Shown here: piece after piece, positions 15,558 to 22,956 of the stretch
How positions within the stretch are numbered: position 1 is the stretch's first letter
How the letters are laid out: the number at the start of each line of letters is the position of its first letter
The notes under the pieces: generated by a model
The model's input: only the letters and a program-made list of their open reading frames with translations
Database searches by the model: none
Told to the model about the DNA's origin: nothing
Origin: SUG1106 sp051883095
GTDB taxonomy: Bacteria > Bacillota > Clostridia > Peptostreptococcales > Anaerovoracaceae
DNA length: 42,780 bases
NCBI GenBank assembly: GCA_051883095.1
Contig: JBJETB010000069.1
Span: forward strand, 1 to 42,780
Reading direction: 5' to 3'
Position numbers and translations under genes: made by a program

Positions 15558-16739
15558 ATGGAAAACAAACAGAATCTTAGCAAAAAAGAATATGCTCTCA
15601 TGAAGCATAAAGAGTGGCAGGGAAAGCTTTCCGTAGAAGTAAAAGCCCCGATAACAAATAAGGAGGAACTGGCAGTGGCTTATACTCCCGGAGTTGCAGA
15701 ACCTTGTCTGGAAATTGAAAAAGACGAAAGTCTGGCATACGTTTATACAGGAAAAGGAAATACAGTAGCGGTGATTACAGATGGCACAGCGGTTCTGGGA
15801 CTGGGAGATATAGGGCCTTCTGCAGGAATGCCTGTAATGGAGGGCAAGTGCGCTCTTTTTAAGACCTTTGCCGGAATTGATGCAGTTCCAATCTGTGTTG
15901 ATTCCAAGGACCCTGAGGTTATCATAAACACAATCTATAATATTTCCAAAAGTTTTGGCGGCATCAATCTGGAGGATATAAGTGCCCCGAGATGCTTTGA
16001 AATTGAACAGAGACTTATAGAAATGTGCGATATACCTGTATTTCACGATGACCAGCACGGAACAGCGATCATTACCTGTGCGGGCCTGCTTAACGCGGTA
16101 AAACTCACAGGCAGAGAAATGGGTACTATGAAGATTGCCATAAGCGGAGCAGGCGCTGCAGGTATATCAATTGCAAAAATGGTTATGCGGCTGGGATTTG
16201 GTGACGTTATTCTTTGCGGCAGCAAAGGCACTATCTATGACGGCGCACCGTACAATAATCCGGAGCAGCAGAAAATGGCCAAGGTAACAAATAAGGATTG
16301 TATCCAGGGAAGTCTTGCAGATGCCATGAAGGGCGCAGATATATTAATTGGCGTGTCCAAACCGGGCATTGTCACTCAGGAAATGATAAGGTCTATGGCA
16401 AAGGACCCTATAGTATTTGTGATGGCAAACCCTGTGCCTGAGATTATGCCTGATCTTGCCAAAGAAGCAGGTGCTGCTGTGGTTGGAACAGGACGTTCGG
16501 ATTTTCCTAATCAGGTAAACAACGTTCTTGCATTCCCGGGAATCTTCAGAGGGGCGCTTGATGCCAGAGTTTCTAAAATAACAGAGGAAATGAAAGAGGC
16601 TGCAGCGAGGGCTATTGCAGGTGTTATTTCTGATGATGAATTAAGCGCAGATTATGTGCTTCCTGATGCATTCAACAAAGCTGTTGTTGACAGCGTTGCA
16701 AAAGCAGTAATGGCTGAAGCTGCAAAGGCGGTGAAATAG
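15558..16739 (+). CDS. NAD(P)-dependent malic enzyme
   Basis: This 393-residue short-form malic enzyme oxidatively decarboxylates malate to pyruvate and CO2. It has the N-terminal malic domain (LAVAYTPGVAEPCLEI, then TDGTAVLGLGDIG and PVMEGKCALFK), the FHDDQHGTAIITCAGL metal and substrate block, and a Rossmann motif ISGAGAAGISIAKM near residue 195. Length is standard for the bacterial short form without a phosphotransacetylase domain. AAGGAG lies a rather long 14 bases from the ATG. The gene directly abuts fumC, so fumarate made by the upstream lyase can flow to malate and then pyruvate with gain of NAD(P)H. Confidence 0.94.
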   Translation: MENKQNLSKKEYALMKHKEWQGKLSVEVKAPITNKEELAVAYTPGVAEPCLEIEKDESLAYVYTGKGNTVAVITDGTAVLGLGDIGPSAGMPVMEGKCALFKTFAGIDAVPICVDSKDPEVIINTIYNISKSFGGINLEDISAPRCFEIEQRLIEMCDIPVFHDDQHGTAIITCAGLLNAVKLTGREMGTMKIAISGAGAAGISIAKMVMRLGFGDVILCGSKGTIYDGAPYNNPEQQKMAKVTNKDCIQGSLADAMKGADILIGVSKPGIVTQEMIRSMAKDPIVFVMANPVPEIMPDLAKEAGAAVVGTGRSDFPNQVNNVLAFPGIFRGALDARVSKITEEMKEAAARAIAGVISDDELSADYVLPDAFNKAVVDSVAKAVMAEAAKAVK

Positions 16740-18104
16740 ATGGAATACAGAGTAGAGCATGATACTATGGGTGAGGTCAGAGTGCCTGCTGACAAGTACT
16801 GGGGAGCACAGACAGAAAGAAGCTTCGAAAATTTTAAAATAGGGAATGACAGAATGCCCGATGAGATAATAAAGGCATTTGCAGTACTGAAAAAGGCGGC
16901 AGCAGCGGCCAATTTCAAACTGGGTGTTCTTGATGAAAAAAGGGCTTCAATTATCGAAAAGGTATGTGACGAAATATATGAAGGTAAGCTGGATGGAAAT
17001 TTCCCTCTTGTTGTTTACCAGACCGGAAGCGGAACTCAATCCAACATGAATGTAAATGAAGTCGCAGCCAACAGAGGTAATGAAATTGCCGGTGAAAAAC
17101 TGCTTCATCCAAATGACCATATAAACAAATCACAGAGCTCTAACGATACTTTTCCTACAGCGATGCATATTGCTGCGGTGACGGTGATTGAAGATAAACT
17201 GATTCCGGCTCTGGACGTCATGACAGCTACTTTAAAAAAGCTGGAAGATGAGAATATGGATATAGTAAAAACAGGACGTACCCATCTGCAGGATGCTGTA
17301 CCTCTTACATTAGGTCAGGAAATAAGCGGCTGGACTTCAATGCTTGAACACAGCAGAGAAATGATAGCCGCATCACTTAAGCCTTTAAGAGAACTGGCCC
17401 TTGGAGGAACCGCTGTGGGAACGGGACTTAATGCGCCGGAAGGCTTTGATGAAGTCGTAGCAGAAGAAATAAGCAACATAACGGGAAAAGAATTTATGAC
17501 TGCACCAAATAAATTCCACAGTCTGACGTCAAAGGACGGTATAGTTTTCTGCCATGGAGCTATGAAGGCTCTTGCGGCGGACCTGATGAAGATTGCCAAT
17601 GACGTAAGGTGGCTTGCTTCAGGACCGAGGTGCGGTATAGGCGAAATCATTATTCCTGAAAATGAGCCGGGCAGTTCAATAATGCCGGGAAAGGTCAATC
17701 CTACTCAGTGCGAGGCTGTGACCATGGTAAGCGTTCAGGTTATGGGTAATGACGCCGCTATAGGATTTGCCGCTTCGCAGGGTAACTTCCAGCTTAATGT
17801 ATTCATGCCTGTGATTATAAATAATTTCATCCAGTCAGCAAATCTTCTTGCCGATGCAATGGTATCTTTTGAGAAGAACTGCCTGAGGGGAATAGTACCT
17901 GACAGTAAAAAAATATCAGAGAACATGGAAAAATCACTTATGCTCGTTACGGCTCTGAACCCGTATATCGGTTATGAAAATGCTGCTAAAATTGCAAAAA
18001 AGGCATATAAAGAAAACATGACGCTGAAACAGGCAGCTTCTGAACTGGGACTTGTTTCAGAAGATGATTTCGACAAATACGTAGACCCGAAAAGGATGGT
18101 GTAA
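16740..18104 (+). CDS. fumC: Fumarate hydratase, class II
   Basis: This 454-residue protein matches class II fumarase over its whole length: VPADKYWGAQTERS at the start, TGSGTQSNMNVNEVAANR near residue 98, HPNDHINKSQSSNDTFPTAM near 125, and GSSIMPGKVNPTQCEA with catalytic Ser near 315. It reversibly hydrates fumarate to malate and needs no iron-sulfur cluster. The start codon follows the malic enzyme stop codon without a gap, so the two are surely cotranscribed. I prefer fumarase over aspartase because of the VNPTQCE signature and the malic enzyme partner. Confidence 0.94.
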   Translation: MEYRVEHDTMGEVRVPADKYWGAQTERSFENFKIGNDRMPDEIIKAFAVLKKAAAAANFKLGVLDEKRASIIEKVCDEIYEGKLDGNFPLVVYQTGSGTQSNMNVNEVAANRGNEIAGEKLLHPNDHINKSQSSNDTFPTAMHIAAVTVIEDKLIPALDVMTATLKKLEDENMDIVKTGRTHLQDAVPLTLGQEISGWTSMLEHSREMIAASLKPLRELALGGTAVGTGLNAPEGFDEVVAEEISNITGKEFMTAPNKFHSLTSKDGIVFCHGAMKALAADLMKIANDVRWLASGPRCGIGEIIIPENEPGSSIMPGKVNPTQCEAVTMVSVQVMGNDAAIGFAASQGNFQLNVFMPVIINNFIQSANLLADAMVSFEKNCLRGIVPDSKKISENMEKSLMLVTALNPYIGYENAAKIAKKAYKENMTLKQAASELGLVSEDDFDKYVDPKRMV

Positions 18105-18113
18105 AAAGATAAA

Positions 18114-19499
18114 ATGATTGGCTATGGCATTGGCTATATCGGACAAGGAAGTTCATATAATTTCATGTCAGCATATTTCGTGCTGTTTCTGACAAACTGC
18201 GTAGGACTCAATGCGGCGGTTGCCAGCGGAATTTCGTCGGCGGCCCTTCTGGTTGAAGTCGTCATGGGCATGATTGTCGGAAACCTTTCGGATAACTGCA
18301 CATCAAAGATGGGAAGGAGAAGGCCGTTTATGGTAATGGCAGCCTGTGGTGTGCCTCCGGTTCTGATTCTGATTACGACGGCAATAAAAGCATCACCTGC
18401 TGTGACTATAATTTATTATCTTGTGCTGGCAATTCTGTTCAGAGTATTCTTTACATGCTTTGAAATCCCTAATAACGCCTTCGGTGCCGAGATAGCATCG
18501 GGATATGACGAGAGAACTAAGCTGAGAACAGTTACCAGAGCCATTTCCATCATCGGAAACGCCATAGGATATATAGCTCCGCTTATCCTGTTCGAGATAT
18601 TTAAGGAAAACAATGTTCTCGGATGGAGAATGTCCGGACTTGTCATGGCTGTCACATCAGGAGGATGCTGGCTGATTGCGGTATATATGACACGGGGAAA
18701 GAGCATAATACTGGACAAAAGCCAGATAGAAAAAAAGAAGAATCTCCTCAAGAGCATCGTTCTTAATTACATAGAACTCTGCAAGCTTAAGGCTATGCGC
18801 ATTCTGATAATATATAAGGCAGGATTCGCCTGTGCCTTCGCTTTATATAACGTAGGTACTCTTTATTACCTGCAGAACTGTCTCGGACTGGGAAATAAAT
18901 ATTCGTCCTATATGTATGCTTTTCAGATAACCATTTTCGCTCTGATGACGCCTGTAATAAACAAGATGGCCCTGAAGATGGGAAAAGCCCGTCAGCAGAT
19001 GTTTTCCATGCTGGCAGGAGGAATCGTAGGTGTGCTGATCTTCCTCATTGCGCCTAACAACGTAATAGGCGGTGTGATCTACATAGGCTTGTTCTCTGTA
19101 GTGCAGACCAGCTTCTGGCAGATGAGCAGTTCTATTTTCTATGATGTGGTTGAAGTGGATGAGTATGTAAACAATCAGCGCAGAGAAGGCGATATAATGT
19201 CGCTTGTGTCCGTGCTGGGGACTCTGATTACGGCTATAATGGTTCAGGTATTCGGAATCACTCTGGATATGGCAGGCTTTGACGCTTCAATGGAGGTTCA
19301 ATCCAATGCGGTAATCACAGTTCTTGACTGCATGTACATACTGGTACCGAGCCTCTGTTTCCTGGCAGCAGCGCTGTCCCTTAAAATTTTCCCGATTAAC
19401 AAAAAATCATTTGCTGCTCTGCAGAATGTTTTAAAACTTCGCAGAGAGGGTAAAGATTACAGTATGTATCTTGAAGATATTGAGAAAGTTATAAAATAA
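18114..19499 (+). CDS. MFS carrier, GPH (sugar:cation symporter)-like
   Basis: This 461-residue membrane protein with about twelve helices resembles the glycoside-pentoside-hexuronide:cation symporters: DNCTSKMGRRRPFMV after helix 2, EIPNNAFGAEIASGYDERTKL in the central N half, and YDVVEVDEYVNNQRREGDIMS in the C half. The first helix begins at once after the ATG, as in this family. It follows fumC by 9 bases, so it belongs to the same transcript. Known relatives carry sugars or glucuronides with Na+ or H+; in this operon it could carry a pathway substrate or product. The substrate cannot be read from the sequence. Confidence 0.8.
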   Translation: MIGYGIGYIGQGSSYNFMSAYFVLFLTNCVGLNAAVASGISSAALLVEVVMGMIVGNLSDNCTSKMGRRRPFMVMAACGVPPVLILITTAIKASPAVTIIYYLVLAILFRVFFTCFEIPNNAFGAEIASGYDERTKLRTVTRAISIIGNAIGYIAPLILFEIFKENNVLGWRMSGLVMAVTSGGCWLIAVYMTRGKSIILDKSQIEKKKNLLKSIVLNYIELCKLKAMRILIIYKAGFACAFALYNVGTLYYLQNCLGLGNKYSSYMYAFQITIFALMTPVINKMALKMGKARQQMFSMLAGGIVGVLIFLIAPNNVIGGVIYIGLFSVVQTSFWQMSSSIFYDVVEVDEYVNNQRREGDIMSLVSVLGTLITAIMVQVFGITLDMAGFDASMEVQSNAVITVLDCMYILVPSLCFLAAALSLKIFPINKKSFAALQNVLKLRREGKDYSMYLEDIEKVIK

Positions 19500-19511
19500 A
19501 GGGAGATAACA

Positions 19512-20039
19512 ATGACGTTTGAGGAAAAGACGCTTAAGTCCGAAAAAATATATGATGGCGCCATCATTAACCTGAGGCGTGACAAGGTTACAGTGCAGGG
19601 AGGCACATCCTACAGAGAAATCATAGAACATAACGGAGGCGCTGTCATAGCAGCTCTGACGGAGGACAGGAAGCTGGTTATGGTAAGACAGTACCGAAAG
19701 CCGGCAGGAAAGGTCATGCTGGAGGTTCCGGCAGGAAAAATAGATCCCGGCGAAAAGCCTCTTGAGGCGGCAGTGCGTGAGCTTAAGGAGGAGACCGGAT
19801 ATACCGCATCCAAGGTGGAGTTCCTGACAGAGTTTTATCCTTCTGTAGGATATTCTGAGGAAAAGCTTTACCTTTACCTTTGTACGGGACTTACTCCGGG
19901 GGAAACCTGTTTCGATGAAAACGAAGCTATCGACATTGAAGAGATTGAGCTGGAGAAACTTTTTAAAATGGCCATGTCCGGAGAACTGGATGATGCCAAA
20001 ACAATCATAGCTATCCTTATGGTGAATTCTATGTTGTGA
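19512..20039 (+). CDS. nudF: NUDIX hydrolase, ADP-ribose pyrophosphatase type
   Basis: The 175-residue protein contains a complete Nudix box, GKIDPGEKPLEAAVREL followed by KEETGY (about residues 77-99), with the ADP-ribose pyrophosphatase features EVPAGKID upstream and a PSVGYSEEKLYLY tail region. It should hydrolyse ADP-ribose to AMP and ribose 5-phosphate with Mg2+. Its place before spoIIM and xerD repeats the Bacillus nudF-spoIIM-xerD neighbourhood, which supports the assignment. It starts 12 bases after the MFS gene and may be read with it, although its role is housekeeping. Its 3' end overlaps the convergent spoIIM gene by 11 bases. Confidence 0.88.
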   Translation: MTFEEKTLKSEKIYDGAIINLRRDKVTVQGGTSYREIIEHNGGAVIAALTEDRKLVMVRQYRKPAGKVMLEVPAGKIDPGEKPLEAAVRELKEETGYTASKVEFLTEFYPSVGYSEEKLYLYLCTGLTPGETCFDENEAIDIEEIELEKLFKMAMSGELDDAKTIIAILMVNSML

Positions 20040-20610
20040 GAAAGGCTTCAAGGAGGCAGGAAAGGGTAATGATGCCGAAGCCTGCTGAAAATATAAGGAA
20101 ATAACGCCTTGCATCTATGTGCATGGCGTTTCTTTTTCGCCCGGAGATCTGCCTGATGCGCTGTATCCCTGTATGAAGAGACAGGGTGGCAAGAAAGCAG
20201 TAAACCGGCAGCTGTATCAGGTTCTGAGGCAGTATAGCGGTAATAATATATATTATTCCTTTCAGTCCGGCGACCTCGAGAGTCATGGCTGCAGAGAATC
20301 CGAAGGCTATGCCGCGAAGAAGGATAAAGACAGGCAGCACAGGCAGAGTTACAAAAACTGCAGGTGCAATACAGGCCATGATAAGAACGAGAAGGTTTTT
20401 GAAGAAAAGACTGATGAAACAGCGGCCAAAAGAGAGAGCCGGGCCGGAACAATCACCGGTATCTCCATCTGATTGAAGAAGATTTCCTAAAAGACTCTCC
20501 AGTTCATCCTTGCCTTGTCCGGTCATGGATACCTCAAAAAATGAGCCTGCACATATGCTGACAGCAAGCGCAAAAAGCAGTACTACCATAAGTCTGTAAT
20601 TCGTTTTCAT
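20029..20610 (-). CDS. spoIIM: Stage II sporulation protein M
   Basis: This 193-residue membrane protein fits SpoIIM: a first helix near residues 8-24, a soluble loop, then four further hydrophobic segments with the FKNLLVLIMACIAPAVF and LRGIAFGFSAAMTLEVAGLKG stretches typical of the family, and a HIDARRYFLIF tail. SpoIIM is part of the SpoIID-SpoIIM-SpoIIP peptidoglycan machine that drives engulfment. It is encoded opposite to nudF and xerD but in the same neighbourhood as in Bacillus. GGAGG stands about 7 bases before the ATG. Together with spoVS it argues for sporulation ability. Confidence 0.85.
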   Translation of the reverse strand: MKTNYRLMVVLLFALAVSICAGSFFEVSMTGQGKDELESLLGNLLQSDGDTGDCSGPALSFGRCFISLFFKNLLVLIMACIAPAVFVTLPVLPVFILLRGIAFGFSAAMTLEVAGLKGIIYIITAILPQNLIQLPVYCFLATLSLHTGIQRIRQISGRKRNAMHIDARRYFLIFSAGFGIITLSCLLEAFLTT

Positions 20611-20726
20611 GATTTATCCTCCCGGAAAGAAACACAAAAGTTTTCACAAAAACAGTATATTTCTTATGAGGGCGTATCATTTTGCAAAAAAGTTTACATA
20701 ATTCGACTTTTAATTGTATTTTTCGA

Positions 20727-20755
20727 TTGATTATTTTCATAAAAAGGACTATACT
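20727..20755 (+). promoter_or_regulatory. Sigma-A promoter of the XerD-like gene
   Basis: TTGATT (20727-20732), a 17-base spacer and TATACT (20750-20755) lie 44 bases before the ATG at 20800. Confidence 0.65.
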
Positions 20756-20799
20756 GAATAGACCGATATGCAGAAAATATTGTTTAAGGAGTCGCTGTT

Positions 20800-21678
20800 A
20801 TGAGCATTGAGCAGTTTGAGGCTTATTTAATAAACGAAAGGAAAATGTCTGCCAATACTGTGCAGGCCTATGTCCGGGACGTAAGACATTTTGATGATTT
20901 CGTCAGGTCAAGAGGACTTACGGATGTGTCGGAGGCATCCAATGCGGAGGTTGTGGCTTTTCTGATGAATCTGAAGACGGCCGGACGCTCCAGGTCTACC
21001 GTAAACAGGAAGCTGGCTTCAATAAGAACCTTTTTTGATTATCTGCAGAAGTCGGGAAATGTAAAGGATAACCCTACAGGAGACATAAAATCACCTAAAA
21101 TAGAAAAAAGAGAGATAGAATTCCTTTCCATAGAGGAGATAGAACGGCTCTTGTCCCTGCCCGATGATACTCATAAAGGCATAAGGGACAGAGCCATTCT
21201 GGAACTTTTATACGCCACAGGAATCAGAGCTACTGAGCTGATCCAGATGAAGGCTTCCGATGTCAATCTGAGAATGGGCTTCGTCAAATGTGACGGCCCC
21301 CACAGCAAAGCCAGGATTATTCCTATGGGCAGACTTTGCCGCAAAGCCATGGAGGACTACATGCTGGATGTACGTGAGAAGATGCTGCGCGGCAAGGAAA
21401 GTGACGTGCTGTTTGTCAATTACATGGGAGAACCTCTGACCAGACAGGGTCTGTGGAAGGTCATGAAGGAGTACGGCGAGGCGGCAGAGCTGAATATCAG
21501 CCTGACTCCTCAGATTATCAGAAATTCATTTGCGGTCCACATGCTTCAGAACGGTGCAGATGTGAAGTCATTGCAGGAACTCATGGGACATGAAGACATA
21601 GCTGCGACCCAGGCTTATCTGGCGGTGACGAAGAACAGAATCAAGGATGTGTACGACAAGGCGCATCCACGGGCGTAA
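20800..21678 (+). CDS. XerD-like tyrosine recombinase with altered active site
   Basis: The 292-residue protein has the XerC/D layout: a SAM-like core-binding domain (1-90) and a catalytic domain. Expected catalytic residues are R143 (ATGIRATEL), K170, R241, H264 (LMGHEDI) and nucleophile Y273 (TQAYL). The first His of the HxxR motif is replaced by Gln (Q238 in TPQIIRNSF), and the next stretch RNSFAVH differs from the usual RHSFATH. Length and genome position (nudF-spoIIM-xerD) fit the chromosome-dimer recombinase XerD. Some recombinases tolerate change at this His, so activity may persist; the dif site is not in this window. Confidence 0.82.
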   Translation: MSIEQFEAYLINERKMSANTVQAYVRDVRHFDDFVRSRGLTDVSEASNAEVVAFLMNLKTAGRSRSTVNRKLASIRTFFDYLQKSGNVKDNPTGDIKSPKIEKREIEFLSIEEIERLLSLPDDTHKGIRDRAILELLYATGIRATELIQMKASDVNLRMGFVKCDGPHSKARIIPMGRLCRKAMEDYMLDVREKMLRGKESDVLFVNYMGEPLTRQGLWKVMKEYGEAAELNISLTPQIIRNSFAVHMLQNGADVKSLQELMGHEDIAATQAYLAVTKNRIKDVYDKAHPRA

Positions 21679-21725
21679 GCACCCGGAAAAAGTCAAAAAT
21701 AAGTGAAAATATCACAAAAAAGTTC

Positions 21726-21754
21726 TTGCCAAAAGAGGGCTTGGGTGATAAAAT
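21726..21754 (+). promoter_or_regulatory. Sigma-A promoter of rplS
   Basis: TTGCCA (21726-21731), a 17-base spacer and TAAAAT (21749-21754) with an extended TGA before the -10. Transcription would begin near 21761, which rules out upstream in-frame ATG starts for rplS. Confidence 0.75.
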
Positions 21755-21760
21755 ATTAGA

Positions 21761-21815
21761 GGTTATTACGGGCGGTCCTCTGGCACAGCTTCGCCACGAA
21801 CGTCTTGGAGGGAAG
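21761..21815 (+). promoter_or_regulatory. rplS leader, probable L19 autoregulatory RNA
   Basis: Between the promoter and the rplS ribosome site a nested hairpin can be drawn: TCCTC pairs with GAGGGA and inside it TGGC pairs with GCCA. The preceding TTATTACGGGCGGT resembles firmicute L19 leaders, where L19 protein represses its own messenger. The outer stem runs into the ribosome site at about 21811-21819, so it could block translation. Family membership is from memory of the motif and needs a covariance search. Confidence 0.55.
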
Positions 21816-21827
21816 GAGGAACAGATA

Positions 21828-22175
21828 ATGGATTTAATGAAATCAATTACTCAGGAATATGAGAAGAATGATATCCCTGCGTTTGGTGTGGGTGACACTG
21901 TAAAGGTACACATCAAAATCAAAGAAGGTAACAGAGAAAGAATTCAGGTTTTCGAAGGCTTCGTTTTAAAGAGACAGAACGGCGGAGTAAGCGAGACTTT
22001 CACTGTTAGAAAAATTTCATCCGGTGTAGGCGTTGAAAAGACTTTCCCGCTTCATTCACCTAAGATTGAAAAGATTGAAGTAGTAAGACGCGGCGATGTA
22101 AGAAGAGCTAAGCTGAACTACATGAGAGAAAGAACAGGTAAGGCTGCTAAGATCAAGACTAAAGAAGAAAAATAA
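21828..22175 (+). CDS. rplS: 50S ribosomal protein L19
   Basis: This 115-residue protein is clear L19: DLMKSITQEYEKNDIPAFGVGDTVKVHIKI, in pieces, then RIQVFEGFVLKRQNGG, SETFTVRKISSGVGVEKTFPLHSP and the RRGDVRRAKLNYMRER ending. L19 lies at the 30S-50S interface. The start is set by GGAGGA 9 bases before this ATG and by the promoter at 21726. In most firmicutes rplS is followed directly by rbgA and rnhB; here a 4-kb block intervenes. Confidence 0.97.
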   Translation: MDLMKSITQEYEKNDIPAFGVGDTVKVHIKIKEGNRERIQVFEGFVLKRQNGGVSETFTVRKISSGVGVEKTFPLHSPKIEKIEVVRRGDVRRAKLNYMRERTGKAAKIKTKEEK

Positions 22176-22198
22176 GTCGAATAAGACGAACAATGAAG

Positions 22199-22223
22199 CC
22201 CTTGGAATTCCAAGGGTTTTTTT
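22199..22223 (+). terminator. Intrinsic terminator after rplS
   Basis: CCCTTGG and CCAAGGG pair around AATT, followed by seven T residues. Confidence 0.9.
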
Positions 22224-22263
22224 GTGCTATTATGTAGTTTTGGTGATAAATATAACAGTAATA

Positions 22264-22315
22264 TTGACCAGGTGGTCTATTTATGCTAGAATAATATAAA
22301 ATAGACCATACGGTC
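22264..22315 (+). promoter_or_regulatory. Promoter with two TetR-type operators
   Basis: TTGACC (22264-22269), a 17-base spacer and TAGAAT (22287-22292) with an extended TGC form a good promoter. Operator 1, GACCAGGTGGTC (22266-22277), overlaps the -35; operator 2, GACCATACGGTC (22304-22315), lies at or just after the start of transcription. Both are 12-bp inverted repeats of the same half-site. This bracketing should let the TetR protein encoded just downstream repress itself and the MATE gene. Confidence 0.82.
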
Positions 22316-22337
22316 GATTTTTTATTGAGGTGAAAAT

Positions 22338-22952
22338 ATGAAGCGGGAAGAAAAAAATCAGATGATGAGGCGCAGGATTATGGACAGCGCCTTGGCTGAA
22401 TTCGCCGGACAGGGATACGGAGGCAGTTCTGTCAATTCCATATGCACCAATCAAGGCATTTCAAAGGGTATCATTTACCATTATTTCAGAAGCAAGGATG
22501 ATTTATATCTGGCCTGTGTAGAGGAGTGTTTTCAGCTGCTGACTCAGCATATCAGCTTATGTTTAGCGGACGAACACGGTTCCGCTGAAGATCAGCTTGA
22601 GAAATATTTTGTAGTGCGTATGAACTTTTTCCGTGAAAACCCTGTATATCAGCCGATTTTCTGCGAGGCTTCCATTTCTCCGCCGGATCATTTGAATAAC
22701 GAAATTCAGGAACGAAAACGGGATTTCGATAAACTTAACGTAGGTATCCTGGAAAAACTTCTTCAGAATCTTCCGCTGCAGCCTGATATAACAAAGGAAG
22801 AGGTGGTGGATACATTCAGGCAGTATCAGGATTTTATCAATGCAAAATTCAAGACAGCCGGAATACGCAGTCAGGAATTTGAAAAGCATGAAGAAAGCTG
22901 CCGAAAGGCACTTAATATTTTACTTTACGGAATAATAAAAAGAGAGGGATGA
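22338..22952 (+). CDS. TetR-family transcriptional repressor
   Basis: This 204-residue protein has an N-terminal TetR helix-turn-helix (about residues 12-58: ALAEFAGQGYGGSSVNSIC, then GISKGIIYHYFRSKDDLY) and a helical C-terminal ligand domain without clear relatives. It starts 22 bases after operator 2 and lies 4 bases before the MATE gene. The simplest model is a local repressor of drug or metabolite efflux, relieved by a ligand that the pump exports. GAGGTG serves as ribosome site. Confidence 0.92.
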   Translation: MKREEKNQMMRRRIMDSALAEFAGQGYGGSSVNSICTNQGISKGIIYHYFRSKDDLYLACVEECFQLLTQHISLCLADEHGSAEDQLEKYFVVRMNFFRENPVYQPIFCEASISPPDHLNNEIQERKRDFDKLNVGILEKLLQNLPLQPDITKEEVVDTFRQYQDFINAKFKTAGIRSQEFEKHEESCRKALNILLYGIIKREG

Positions 22953-22956
22953 TTAA

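Noticed and set aside
15548..15580. Ten-codon leader peptide (MNYYGKQTES) overlapping the malic enzyme start
   Set aside because: It has good spacing to AAGGAG but no regulatory codon pattern and no stem structure; probably chance.
19431..20114. 227-codon reverse open frame over the NUDIX gene
   Set aside because: The forward strand encodes an intact Nudix box; the reverse product has no recognisable feature.
21726..21827. N-terminal extension of L19 by 34 codons
   Set aside because: The promoter at 21726-21754 and the ribosome site at about 21813 place the start at 21828; the extension does not resemble L19.
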